From the NCBI RefSeq assembly GCF_049331405.1, contig NZ_CP186274.1, forward strand, positions 7,254,001 through 7,318,000: a stretch of DNA of 64,000 nucleotides. The letters run 5' to 3'. The notes below the pieces were generated by a model. The model saw only the letters and a program-made list of their open reading frames with translations, was not told where the DNA came from and ran no database searches. The DNA comes from PoT sp049331405. Its GTDB lineage: Bacteria > Planctomycetota > Planctomycetia > Isosphaerales > Isosphaeraceae. This document shows, one piece after another, positions 35,420 through 42,731 of this stretch. The number at the start of each line of letters is the position of its first letter. Within the stretch, counting starts at the first letter, position 1. The position numbers and the translations under genes were made by a program.

Positions 35420-36268
35420 ATGCGTCCCACTTGCTCCCTGACGCGCAATCAAATTCTCGAAAACTTCCGACGCAAGATTGTCGCGGGGCAGGCCATCATC
35501 GGTGGCGGGGCAGGCACGGGCCTGAGCGCGAAATGCGCCGAGGCGGGCGGGATCGACCTCATCATCATTTACAACTCCGGGCGATACAGGATGGCCGGGC
35601 GCGGCAGCCTGGCCGGCCTGATGCCCTACGGCGATGCCAACGCCATCGTCATGGACATGGCTCGGGAGGTCCTCCCCGTGGTCGAAAAGACCCCCGTCCT
35701 GGCCGGGGTCTGCGCCACCGATCCGTTCCGGGTCATGTCGCGGTTCCTGGTCCAGGTCCGCGACGCCGGTTTCGCCGGGGTGCAGAACTTCCCGACCGTC
35801 GGGCTCATCGATGGCCTCTTTCGGCAAGGGTTGGAGGAGACCGGGATGGGCTATGCTCTCGAGGTGGACATGATCGCGCAGGCACGCGCAATGGATCTCC
35901 TCACATGCCCGTATGTGCACAATGAAGAGGAGGCCAGGGCGATGACGGAGGCGGGTGCCGACGTGATCGTCCCCCACGTCGGCCTGACGACCAACGGGAT
36001 GATCGGCGCGAAATCGGCGCTGACGCTCGCCGAGGCGGGCCGCCGGGTCCAGGCGATGGCCGATGCCGCCAAGCGGGTCCGCGATGACGTGATCGTACTC
36101 TGCCACGGAGGTCCGATCGCCGAGCCGGACGACGTGGCGGAGATCTTCCGGACCACGAAGGGGATCGCCGGGTTCTTCGGCGCCAGCAGCATCGAGCGCC
36201 TGCCCACCGAGCCGGCGATCACGCAGCAGGTCCGCGGCTTCACGTCATTGAAGCCGTCGACCGCCTGA
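35420..36268 (+). CDS. Phosphoenolpyruvate hydrolase-family TIM-barrel protein
   Basis: 282 residues. Matches the PEP_hydrolase/DUF2090-like TIM-barrel that accompanies UPF0261 proteins: 'IVAGQAIIGGGAGTGLSAKCAEAGGIDLIIIYNSGRYRMAGRGSLAGLMPYGDAN' at the N-terminus is characteristic, with 'PVLAGVCATDPFRVM', 'FAGVQNFPTVGLIDG', and a closing 'GFFGASSIERLPTE'. The fold relates to isocitrate-lyase/PEP-mutase type enzymes; the actual reaction is unproven despite the family name. It is co-transcribed with the Tm-1-like gene (6-bp gap) and corresponds to the C-terminal half of plant Tm-1. Adjacent aldolase, isomerase and SDR genes point to carbohydrate-acid metabolism, by inference. Confidence 0.9.
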   Translation: MRPTCSLTRNQILENFRRKIVAGQAIIGGGAGTGLSAKCAEAGGIDLIIIYNSGRYRMAGRGSLAGLMPYGDANAIVMDMAREVLPVVEKTPVLAGVCATDPFRVMSRFLVQVRDAGFAGVQNFPTVGLIDGLFRQGLEETGMGYALEVDMIAQARAMDLLTCPYVHNEEEARAMTEAGADVIVPHVGLTTNGMIGAKSALTLAEAGRRVQAMADAAKRVRDDVIVLCHGGPIAEPDDVAEIFRTTKGIAGFFGASSIERLPTEPAITQQVRGFTSLKPSTA

Positions 36269-36322
36269 GCCCGAGGTCGGGCCCAGGACGGCGTGCAGGG
36301 CTATTGCAGGTCGAGTGGAGGC

Positions 36323-36598
36323 TCAGGACATGCGCTGGGGGACCCGTTCTCGGTCCCCTTCGAACTCTTCCCACCACTCGATATCGAGGTGGTCGTCGTC
36401 CATGTCGACGTCGTGGGGATCGAGGTAGGAATCGTCCTCCTGGATGTGCACGGTCACGATCGCCCTGCCCTCCCGGAATCGCTCCGGCAGCTGGACGTAG
36501 ATATATCGATCGGCAGGGATGACAACCTCGGTACGATAGTGCTGCACGCGGTCCTCTCGCGTCTGAGTGATGGTTTGGTTTGCGGGGGCCTGGGTCAA
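36323..36598 (-). CDS. Small acidic hypothetical protein
   Basis: 91 residues from TTG 36598, or 74 from a GTG at 36547 that has AGAGG 5-9 bp upstream; the shorter form may be right. The first half is basic-neutral ('YRTEVVIPADRYIYVQLPERFREGRAIVTVHIQ') and the second half strongly acidic with many Asp/Glu. The beta-rich front resembles an antitoxin-like or swapped-hairpin strand pattern, but no toxin gene is adjacent. It lies 19 bp downstream of the MaoC-like gene on the same strand, so the two may be co-transcribed. I do not recognise the family. Confidence 0.55.
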   Translation of the reverse strand: MTQAPANQTITQTREDRVQHYRTEVVIPADRYIYVQLPERFREGRAIVTVHIQEDDSYLDPHDVDMDDDHLDIEWWEEFEGDRERVPQRMS

Positions 36599-36617
36599 CG
36601 TCGACTCAGGACGGGGA

Positions 36618-37103
36618 TCATCCCGAAGCTTCGGCTTCCGGACCCTGCTGCCCTCGCGAACGGACGAGGGTCTGGGTCAAACCTTCTTGCACGACCTGTC
36701 CGTGTTGGTTGAGCAGTTGCCGCTGCCAGGTCACAACCCCGCGACGACCTCGCGAGCGCGGCTCCAACTCGACCACTTTCGTGAGAACTCGGACCGTGTC
36801 CCCGAAGAGGATCGGTCGCAGGAACTTCCATTCTATAATACCGAGGAACGCTAGGGTATCGGTACGGGGGTAATGGCTCGTCAAACCCGATACGATCGCC
36901 AAACCGAGCAGGCCGTGGGCCACCGGCTTGCCGAATGGACTCGAATTTGCTGCTTCATGGTCCATATGCAAGGGGTTGAAGTCCCCCGACAATCCGGCGA
37001 AATTGACGACATCCGTCTCAGTGATCGTGCGGGTCGAACTCTCCCACTCATCGCCAACGGTCAGATCGTCGAAACCGAGTGTGGCAATTGCATGACGTGC
37101 CAC
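36618..37103 (-). CDS. MaoC-like hot-dog dehydratase
   Basis: 161 residues from GTG 37103, supported by AAGGAG 9 bp upstream. The frame is open almost 900 bp further upstream, but that stretch is antisense to the response regulator and not coding. The motif 'FAGLSGDFNPLHMDHEAANSSPFGKPVAHGLLGLAIVSGL' is the R-specific enoyl-CoA hydratase signature, with catalytic Asp and His in 'DFNPLHMD'. 'FLRPILFGDTVRVLTKVVE' follows as in (R)-hydratases. It likely hydrates a trans-2-enoyl thioester or acts on a related acyl substrate. It could supply a 3-hydroxyacyl group for lipid A or a storage polymer, but nothing next to it supports one choice. Confidence 0.88.
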   Translation of the reverse strand: MARHAIATLGFDDLTVGDEWESSTRTITETDVVNFAGLSGDFNPLHMDHEAANSSPFGKPVAHGLLGLAIVSGLTSHYPRTDTLAFLGIIEWKFLRPILFGDTVRVLTKVVELEPRSRGRRGVVTWQRQLLNQHGQVVQEGLTQTLVRSRGQQGPEAEASG

Positions 37104-37180
37104 GAGAACTTCTCCTTGAAGACGCGGAGAGCGCTGATGACTTTTTGCTGCTGCGTCGGAACAATGTGAAGGAGTTAGGT

Positions 37181-37300
37181 ATGAATTCTGCAAGCGAATC
37201 GGCCCAACGTCAAGATTTCTCCGGAGCGGGCGAGACGGGCCCGGCAATAACCTGCCGACGAAGCGGGTCACAGTCCGAGGGTTCGCGAAGATTCGGGTGA
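37181..37300 (+). CDS. Possible leader peptide or small protein
   Basis: A 39-residue ORF whose ATG follows AAGGAG with 6-bp spacing (37169-37180), the best ribosome binding site in this gap. It is Ser/Gly/Arg-rich with one Cys and no hydrophobic segment. Its stop codon forms the loop of a small perfect hairpin (GATTCG 37290-37295 with 37301-37306), and the ANTAR regulator gene starts 61 bp later. Position and hairpin fit a translated leader that could influence expression of the regulator. No homologue is recognised and codon evidence is too short to decide. Confidence 0.3.
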   Translation: MNSASESAQRQDFSGAGETGPAITCRRSGSQSEGSRRFG

Positions 37301-37361
37301 CGAATCCCTTCGATTCCGAGTCGCTGTACGTCTTTTCGGGATGGCTCAGGGAATTGTAGTT

Positions 37362-38006
37362 ATGAATCGACCGTATCGAGTCTTGATCGCCGACGACGAG
37401 AAGCCGGTGGCCGCCGGCCTGCAAGGGCAACTGGAGTCGCTCGGCTACGACGTCGTGGCTGTCGTCAACGATGGACACCACGCCATCGAGGTCTGCCGCC
37501 GAGCCCTGCCCGACGCCGTCCTGATGGACATCGAGATGCCGGGGCTCGACGGGCTCTCCGCCGCGCGCCAGATCGTGCGAGACCCGGGCACCCCCGTCAT
37601 CATCCTCACCGCCCACGGCCACCCCAACCTGATCGACCAGGCCGTCGAGGACGGGGTCCTCTATTACCTGCTCAAGCCGGTCACCAGCCCCAGCCTCCAC
37701 GCCGCCCTCCAGGTCGCCGTGGCCCGGGCCCGAGAGATCCGCGTCCTGCGTGAAAACGTGAACACGCTGGAACTCACATTGCGCGAGCGTAAGTTGATCG
37801 AACGCGCCAAGGGGATCCTGATGACCCGCAGGAACCTCTCGGAGAGCGAGGCCTTCCGTCTCCTCCAGCGCCAGAGCCAGGACCGCCGGATGCCGATGGC
37901 GAAGCTCGCCGAGTCGATCGTGCAGGCCGACGAGCTGCTCGAGACCCCGCACCACAACGCCCCCGAGCCTTCTCGGAGAGGGTCGGCCTTCCCGCACGAC
38001 GAATGA
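37362..38006 (+). CDS. ANTAR-domain response regulator
   Basis: 214 residues from ATG 37362 (AGGGA about 9 bp upstream); an in-frame ATG 21 bp earlier has no site. The receiver domain covers residues 1-120 with phospho-acceptor Asp56 in 'VLMDIEMPGLDG', the acidic 'IADDEKP' pocket, and the conserved Lys in 'LLKPV'. A short coiled-coil linker precedes the ANTAR domain (about 135-190): 'LIERAKGILMTRRNLSESEAFRLLQRQSQDRRMPMAKLAESIV', matching the 'AKGILM..GLSEDEAFxLLRxxS' consensus. ANTAR proteins bind paired RNA hairpins in nascent transcripts and prevent termination, in AmiR/EutV style. Soluble histidine kinases lie 0.7 kb downstream and converge nearby, and are likely phosphodonors. The last 20 residues are a disordered Pro/His tail. 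Confidence 0.95.
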   Translation: MNRPYRVLIADDEKPVAAGLQGQLESLGYDVVAVVNDGHHAIEVCRRALPDAVLMDIEMPGLDGLSAARQIVRDPGTPVIILTAHGHPNLIDQAVEDGVLYYLLKPVTSPSLHAALQVAVARAREIRVLRENVNTLELTLRERKLIERAKGILMTRRNLSESEAFRLLQRQSQDRRMPMAKLAESIVQADELLETPHHNAPEPSRRGSAFPHDE

Positions 38007-38014
38007 GAGAATTT

Positions 38015-38043
38015 TTGTCGGAACGGTTTTCGCGGGTTAGATA
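38015..38043 (+). promoter_or_regulatory. Candidate sigma-70 promoter upstream of BON-domain gene
   Basis: TTGTCG (38015-38020) and TAGATA (38038-38043) are separated by exactly 17 bp. A second pair, TTGACG (38048-38053) and TAGCCT (38071-38076), also 17 bp apart, follows. Both lie 5' of a 240-300 bp untranslated stretch before the BON gene. Confidence 0.4.
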
Positions 38044-38313
38044 GTATTTGACGCCAGGTTCGGCGAGCGTTAGCCTAGCGAGTGTTGGCCTGGCCTGGGT
38101 TAGATACCGTCCGGGCGAACATCCCTTGAGCTATGAAGGCCGGTTGGGATCATGGAAGTGGCCGCTGATGGGCGGTCGGACTGGCTGCGGAATCGCGTTG
38201 CCCATTTCCTCGCCTCGATGGATTTGCCGAGGCGCTCCCCTCCCCCCTTTCTCGCTCGAAATCGCTGAGCACCGGAGGTCTCCGACGCAACGCCGATCAC
38301 CTGGGAGGCTGGC
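38044..38313 (+). other. Structured leader candidate before the BON-domain gene
   Basis: A gene-free stretch between the promoter candidates and the BON-domain ATG. It contains a 6-bp stem with a hexaloop (38160-38177, GGCCGC-TGATGG-GCGGTC, one G-T pair) and, 33 bp on, a perfect 7-bp stem (CGCCTCG 38211-38217 with 38228-38234) followed by a pyrimidine run (CTCCCCTCCCCCCTTTCTC). The order hexaloop, then GC-hairpin plus pyrimidines resembles an attenuator. The loop does not carry the A1/G4 bases expected of known ANTAR targets. Confidence 0.35.
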
Positions 38314-38571
38314 ATGGCGACGTACGACGCAGGGATGGACCCGCGACGGCACGGGCGTATCAGTGAGCCGGATCTAGCCGAACGTCTCGAGGGCTACATC
38401 GAACGCAGGGCCAGTGGACGCATTCGCGACCTCCACGTGGTCTGCTCCGACAACCTGATCATCCTCCAAGGGCGTTCGCGGACCTACCACGCCAAGCAAC
38501 TCGCCCAGCAAGCCGTGCTCGACTTGATGGATGGCCACCCGATCCTGACCAATCAGATCGTCGTCAGCTAG
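38314..38571 (+). CDS. Small BON-domain-like protein
   Basis: 85 residues from ATG 38314, with GGGAGG 5-10 bp upstream. Residues about 20-80 read as a BON-like module: helix 'DLAERLEGYIERR', strand 'IRDLHVVCSDNLIILQGRSRTYHAKQLAQQAVL'. The pattern 'V..xNLIILxGxVxTYHxKQLAQ' is common in short planctomycete proteins annotated as BON or hypothetical. BON domains bind phospholipid or envelope surfaces, but this copy has no signal peptide, so it is probably cytoplasmic. It lies between the ANTAR regulator and a histidine kinase on the same strand. Its long leader suggests regulated expression. Confidence 0.7.
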   Translation: MATYDAGMDPRRHGRISEPDLAERLEGYIERRASGRIRDLHVVCSDNLIILQGRSRTYHAKQLAQQAVLDLMDGHPILTNQIVVS

Positions 38572-38693
38572 GCTGCATAAGACGAAAAACGCCAAGGCGA
38601 TTTGAAGCGAGCGTTCGCCCTGCGCTCATTTTTCAGATCGAAGGCTACTCGGCCCGCCCGCAAGCTCGCCGGCCGCCGTGTTGAGAGGGAAAC

Positions 38694-39461
38694 ATGGACT
38701 CCCGTAACGAGAACTCTTCCATCCCTTACGGGACAACTTCTCGCCCTTTGATCGCTCATAGCGAGTTGCGAAGCATCCTCTCGAATCTGAGCCATGAGCT
38801 CAGCCGCCCCTTGACCTCGCTCCGGGCTGGCTTCGACCTGCTCCTGGGAGACCCCGCGCGGCCGATTTCCGTTGAGCAACGCGGACATGTCAATGCGATG
38901 ATCGGTTTGTGCGACGACCTGCTCCGGCTCACCCGGAACTATCTCGACTATGCCGGGCTCGTCCAGGGCACCCGCCCGATTTGTTACGGGTCGTTCACCC
39001 TCGGGGCGATGATCCGGGAGATCGATCGCCAGTTCGGGCCCGAGGCGGCCTCACGTCGCATTGCCTGGGAGTGCTCGCTACATGGGACGGACGTGTCGGT
39101 GACGACCGACGTCTCCCGCTGCCAGCAGATCTTCGGCAACCTCGTCGCGAACGCCTTGAAGTACACGCCCGAGTCCGGGCAAGTGAAGGTGAATGCCCGG
39201 CAGCTGGGCGACCAGTGGCATTTCACCGTGTCCGACAACGGCCCGGGAATCCCCTCGGAGTCTCTCGCGAAGGTCTTCGAGCCGTTCTATCGCCTCTCGC
39301 GCGACGAACGCTCGGGCCTGGAGGGGAGCGGGCTTGGCCTGGCCATCTGCCGCGAGATGGTCGACCAACTCGGCGGCGAGATCGCCATCAGTTCGACCGT
39401 CGGCCAGGGGACCCGCGTGACGGTGATGTTCCCGATCGACGGATCGACCCGCCAGGCCTGA
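38694..39461 (+). CDS. Soluble histidine kinase without input domain
   Basis: 255 residues. There is no transmembrane segment and only about 25 residues precede the dimerisation helix. The H-box is 'SNLSHELSRPLTSLRAGFD' (phospho-accepting His34), followed by the ATPase domain with N-box ('FGNLVANALKYTPE'), G1 'DNGPGIP', F-box 'FEPFYRLSRDE', and G2 'GSGLGLAICREMV'. It is therefore a bare HisKA-HATPase unit that must be controlled by a partner protein. Upstream on the same strand are the BON protein and the ANTAR regulator (120 bp and 690 bp away). A second bare kinase is convergent 57 bp downstream. A phosphorelay to the ANTAR regulator is the simplest reading. Confidence 0.9.
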   Translation: MDSRNENSSIPYGTTSRPLIAHSELRSILSNLSHELSRPLTSLRAGFDLLLGDPARPISVEQRGHVNAMIGLCDDLLRLTRNYLDYAGLVQGTRPICYGSFTLGAMIREIDRQFGPEAASRRIAWECSLHGTDVSVTTDVSRCQQIFGNLVANALKYTPESGQVKVNARQLGDQWHFTVSDNGPGIPSESLAKVFEPFYRLSRDERSGLEGSGLGLAICREMVDQLGGEIAISSTVGQGTRVTVMFPIDGSTRQA

Positions 39462-39518
39462 GATCGCCCTCGGCGAGGCTTCGAGAGTCTTGAGATCGGC
39501 CGTCTCCTGGCGCCTTCG

Positions 39519-40238
39519 TCAGCCTTGGTACGGCTCGACGCAGAGGCGGACGACCGTCCCCTCCCCGGCGTGGCTTCGCACCGAGAGTGTGCCTCGGTGC
39601 CGCCTCCAGATGCCGTTGGCGATGCTCAGGCCGACCCCGAGATGGCCCGGCTTCGTGCTGAAGAATGGCTCGACCGCACGCGCCATGATCTCCGAACTCA
39701 TCCCATGCCCGGAGTCTTGAAGCTCGAGCACGACCCAGCCTCGGGTATCCGTCGAGGTCGAGAGCTTCAACGAGCCCCGAGCCTTCGGAAGGGCCTCGTA
39801 CGAATTCTGGATCAGGTGGCCGAGCATGGACCTCAATTGGTCGGCATGCCCCCGTATCAGCGGGATCGATCCCAGTTCGGTCGACCACTCGATCCTCGGC
39901 GAGACCTTGCGGCGCTCATCCGCCACATACTCCTCGATGAGTCGATCGAGCGAGACCCCGAGGCCCGCCTCGGTGCGATCGACATCAATCGAGGTAACCG
40001 GCCTGGTGTAGTCGATCAGGCGACGGGCTACGGTGGCCGCATCGAGGGCGGTGTTGATGATCGTGTCGGCCAGGGCAGCAGGGTCGACCAGGCTCGAGCC
40101 GTTCGGCTTGAGCCGGAGCAATTCGGCGTTGCTGACGATGGCACTGAAGGCGTTGATGACGTGGTGCCCGACGCCTGCGGAGAGGTGCCCGAGGTTATTG
40201 AGCCACTCGGTCGTTTCGTCAACCGTTTTCTCGGCCAT
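39519..40238 (-). CDS. Soluble histidine kinase-like protein
   Basis: 239 residues from ATG 40238; a TTG at 40250 is an alternative. The dimerisation motif is atypical, 'LSAGVGHHVINAFSAIVSNAELL' (His25/His26), as in NtrB-like kinases with His-His-x-x-N. The ATPase domain has 'MLGHLIQNSYEALP' (N-box), 'DSGHGM' (G1), 'EPFFSTKPGHLGVGLSIANGI' (F and G2). The G2 loop 'HLGVGLS' resembles the 'GxGLGLS' of active enzymes with a changed middle. No transmembrane or sensor segment is present. It converges on the previous kinase gene and precedes, on its own strand, nothing within 57 bp. Together the two kinases and the ANTAR regulator look like one branched signalling unit. Confidence 0.88.
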   Translation of the reverse strand: MAEKTVDETTEWLNNLGHLSAGVGHHVINAFSAIVSNAELLRLKPNGSSLVDPAALADTIINTALDAATVARRLIDYTRPVTSIDVDRTEAGLGVSLDRLIEEYVADERRKVSPRIEWSTELGSIPLIRGHADQLRSMLGHLIQNSYEALPKARGSLKLSTSTDTRGWVVLELQDSGHGMSSEIMARAVEPFFSTKPGHLGVGLSIANGIWRRHRGTLSVRSHAGEGTVVRLCVEPYQG

Positions 40239-40307
40239 AGGATTACCCAACGATCCTTAGAGTGGACTCGGGAGAGCGTGGATCGACTCGGAAATAGATC
40301 GTAGGCA

Positions 40308-41594
40308 TTAACGGAGAATCCTCGCCTCGATCCAGTCGGCGAAGTCGCGGACCTCTCCCCGCTCGCCGAACTCGGTCACGAGGATGAGCAGCTTGCCGCC
40401 GGCGATCTCGACGTCGATCGGCCGGGGCGTGTCACGGACCGACATCGCGGGCGTTGCGAACACCTCTCGGCCGTCCACGAGTACGCGGAAGACAACGCTG
40501 CCGAGCGGCCCCGCCGCGTCGTCGAGCCCGACAATGGCCTGGAACCGTCGATCGCCGGGGCTCATCCGATAGGCGAGGATCGTGCGGCTCTGAGTCCCGA
40601 GGCCGCGGTCATACACCTGACCGCCGAGCTTCAGCGGCTGCCCATCGACCGACTCATCCCGGCGATAGGGGCGAGTCGGGCCGACGTACCCCACATAACG
40701 TACGGCCGTCTCCGCCCTTTCGGACAGGTACGAGATTGCCGTTGAGCGAGCGTGAATCCGGATGACCTCGTTCAAAGGAACTCGGATCTTCGCGCCGAAG
40801 CGTGTCGTGGCGGTGATTTGTCCCTGCTCGATCCTCACCCCCTTGACGCCGAGGCGGGAGCCGTCGGCCAGGGAGAGGTCGAACGCCCCGTCCTCGTTGG
40901 CCTCGGGATAGACGACCAGGGATGGGTCGAACCCGAGCGCCAGGATACCCGCCCGTTCGAGGGAGATCGGGCCCGCGCTCGCCTGGAACTTGATCTTCTT
41001 CTCTTCGAGTCCGAGGAACCCCCCGGTCATCTTATCGCCGTTCCTCAAGAGGAGGATCTCGGAATTCCTCGGCTCGAAGCGCACCCTGTCGATCAGCGAC
41101 GAGACGAGCGAGTTGTCGTCCGGGAGGTTCAGGACCAGCCCGAGGATGCTATCGAGCGGGATCGAGAGGTGCTCGAGGGCATACGACTGAACCTCGATCG
41201 ACGTCTCCCCCGCGGCGCCGATGACCGTCCGGTAGAGGCGGTCGCCGTTGGGGAAGAGCACTAGGGAGCCCGTCGGGCTGGTGTTCGGGAAAAACCCTTC
41301 GCGGGTCAGTTTGACGATCTCCCCGAAGCGGATCGTCTCCTCGGCTCCCTTCAAGGGGACGATCGAGATCTCTCCCTTGGAACCGATCTGCTTGAGCCGC
41401 CCCAACACGATGTTGCCGTCGACCCGGAGCGCCGAGAAGACGGGGTCGGACGGCAAGGGGGAACCCGAGGTCGCGGCCGGATCCGGATCCGCCGCTAGGC
41501 TCTGGGCCTGGAAGATCGGGAAGGACCAGAGGCCGAGGATGAGAGCGCCGATCGAGGGGAGGCAACGGGGGGGAAACTCGGGTGCGACGGACAT
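40308..41594 (-). CDS. Exported NPCBM-domain protein
   Basis: 428 residues from ATG 41594 (GAGG 9 bp upstream); a TTG at 41615 overlaps the previous stop as TTGA and is the alternative. Signal peptide at about 1-36 ending near 'FQAQSLA'. The first 280 residues are a beta-rich array of repeats ('FSALRVDGNIVLGRLKQIGSKGEISIVP', 'LLLRNGDKMTGGFLGLEEKKIKFQ', 'LSLADGSRLGVKGVRIEQGQI'), each with a short 'LxDGxxLxG' strand pair. Residues 300-428 form an NPCBM/NEW2 domain ('KLGGQVYDRGLGTQSRTILAYRM', 'GSVVFRVLVDGREVF'), normally a carbohydrate-binding module. It is the last gene of the MoxR operon. A role binding a cell-surface glycan is inference from the domain. Confidence 0.85.
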   Translation of the reverse strand: MSVAPEFPPRCLPSIGALILGLWSFPIFQAQSLAADPDPAATSGSPLPSDPVFSALRVDGNIVLGRLKQIGSKGEISIVPLKGAEETIRFGEIVKLTREGFFPNTSPTGSLVLFPNGDRLYRTVIGAAGETSIEVQSYALEHLSIPLDSILGLVLNLPDDNSLVSSLIDRVRFEPRNSEILLLRNGDKMTGGFLGLEEKKIKFQASAGPISLERAGILALGFDPSLVVYPEANEDGAFDLSLADGSRLGVKGVRIEQGQITATTRFGAKIRVPLNEVIRIHARSTAISYLSERAETAVRYVGYVGPTRPYRRDESVDGQPLKLGGQVYDRGLGTQSRTILAYRMSPGDRRFQAIVGLDDAAGPLGSVVFRVLVDGREVFATPAMSVRDTPRPIDVEIAGGKLLILVTEFGERGEVRDFADWIEARILR

Positions 41595-41611
41595 GACGTT
41601 TCGCCTCGGGA

Positions 41612-42727
41612 TCAACGCTGGAAGATCGGCAGGTAGTTATTCGGCATCTGAAGGATGATCAGGGCCATGGCCGTCCCATACTCGTTGCAGATGCTATCCG
41701 TCCAGGACCCGGAGGCGGAGGATTGGCGTCGGACCAGTTCGTCTCGGATGGCCGGGAACCAGGTGTTCCAGTCATCGCCCCCGCGGATCCACATGGCCTG
41801 CGCGGCGTAGTAGTGCCCGTAGAAGTAATGGCTGTAACGACTGCCAAGTTTGATCTCCGGCATGTACTGCTTCAAGTAGGCGATGCCCGCCTCGACCTCT
41901 TTAGCGTCGTAGACCGCCGCGCTATAGAGGGCGACGACCCCAGCCGCCGACCTCGGGAAGGCGCTCGCCCCCCCCTGGAGCATGTATCGGAAGCCGCCGT
42001 CGGGGTTCTGCGATTGCTTCACATAACGTATGCAGTTCTCGACCGTGTCCTTGGGGACGAACAGCCCCGAGTTCCTGGCGGCCCGGAGCGCATTGATCTG
42101 GCAGATCGTCACCGAGATATCGGCGTCGCGGCGCACGGGCTGGTACCGCCAGCCCCCCTCATTGTTCTGCGTGTCGATGATGAGTCGGACGGCCTTCTGA
42201 AGCTTCTCGCGAATCTCAGGCCGGCGCGTCATCCCGTACGCCTCGGCGAGGAACAAGGTGCCGAACCCGTGAGAATACATCGGCCCGTGAGTCGACACGC
42301 TCGGCACGGAGATGAATCCCGAGGGGGACGTATTCTCCATCACGTACATCAGGGCCTTATCGATGTGGGGCCCGTAAGGACCTCGCCCCGGTGACGAGCC
42401 CGAGGCCATGAAGGCCAGCCCCGCGAGGCTCGTGACGGCGATATTCCCCCGGTAGGTCCCGTTGCCGAACGACCCGTCGGAGTTCTGGGTCTTCGACAGC
42501 CAGGCGAGCCCGTTGTTGATCGCACGCTCGGTCTCGGGCGTGATCATCTCGGCGGTCCCTTCGGGGACGTCGCCGTGACGAGGATCACCGAAGCCGACCC
42601 CTCCCCCCTGCGCAGGCTTGGAGGCGGCCCCCTGGGCGAAGCCGCTCGGGCTCGACGAGATGACGAGGGCGAAGCCCAGTAAGAGGCGGGTCACGCCCGC
42701 GAGGTGATCGTTGACGACTTGCCGCAC
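41612..42727 (-). CDS. Exported alpha/alpha-toroid protein (prenyltransferase/squalene cyclase-like)
   Basis: 371 residues from GTG 42727, with GAGGAG 7 bp upstream, overlapping the previous stop. Signal peptide at about 1-32. The mature part consists of toroid repeats with QW-type motifs: 'LSKTQNSDGSFG', 'IIDTQNNEGGWRYQ', 'VKQSQNPDGGFRYM'. The acidic 'DADISVTICQINAL' sits where squalene cyclases have DxDD but lacks the last acids, and the Zn ligands of protein prenyltransferases are not evident, so catalysis is doubtful. Export and operon membership suggest a binding or scaffold role outside the cytoplasm. The closing 'YGTAMALIILQMPNNYLPIFQR' is conserved in planctomycete paralogues known to me only by pattern. 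Confidence 0.85.
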   Translation of the reverse strand: MRQVVNDHLAGVTRLLLGFALVISSSPSGFAQGAASKPAQGGGVGFGDPRHGDVPEGTAEMITPETERAINNGLAWLSKTQNSDGSFGNGTYRGNIAVTSLAGLAFMASGSSPGRGPYGPHIDKALMYVMENTSPSGFISVPSVSTHGPMYSHGFGTLFLAEAYGMTRRPEIREKLQKAVRLIIDTQNNEGGWRYQPVRRDADISVTICQINALRAARNSGLFVPKDTVENCIRYVKQSQNPDGGFRYMLQGGASAFPRSAAGVVALYSAAVYDAKEVEAGIAYLKQYMPEIKLGSRYSHYFYGHYYAAQAMWIRGGDDWNTWFPAIRDELVRRQSSASGSWTDSICNEYGTAMALIILQMPNNYLPIFQR

Positions 42728-42731
42728 GGCG

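Noticed and set aside
34430..36106. Long open frame antisense to the Tm-1/PEP-hydrolase pair
   Set aside because: Both genes on the plus strand carry family motifs, so the opposite frame is an artefact of GC bias.
34178..36268. Antiviral defence role for the Tm-1-like pair
   Set aside because: The plant protein acts by binding viral replication proteins. No defence genes are nearby and the context is metabolic.
36269..36282. Small GCCCG-AGGT-CGGGC hairpin after the PEP-hydrolase gene
   Set aside because: Only 5 bp with no T-tract; too weak to call a terminator.
37104..37997. N-terminal extension of the MaoC-like gene
   Set aside because: The frame is open, but this part is antisense to the ANTAR regulator. 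GTG 37103 with AAGGAG begins exactly at the family-like start.
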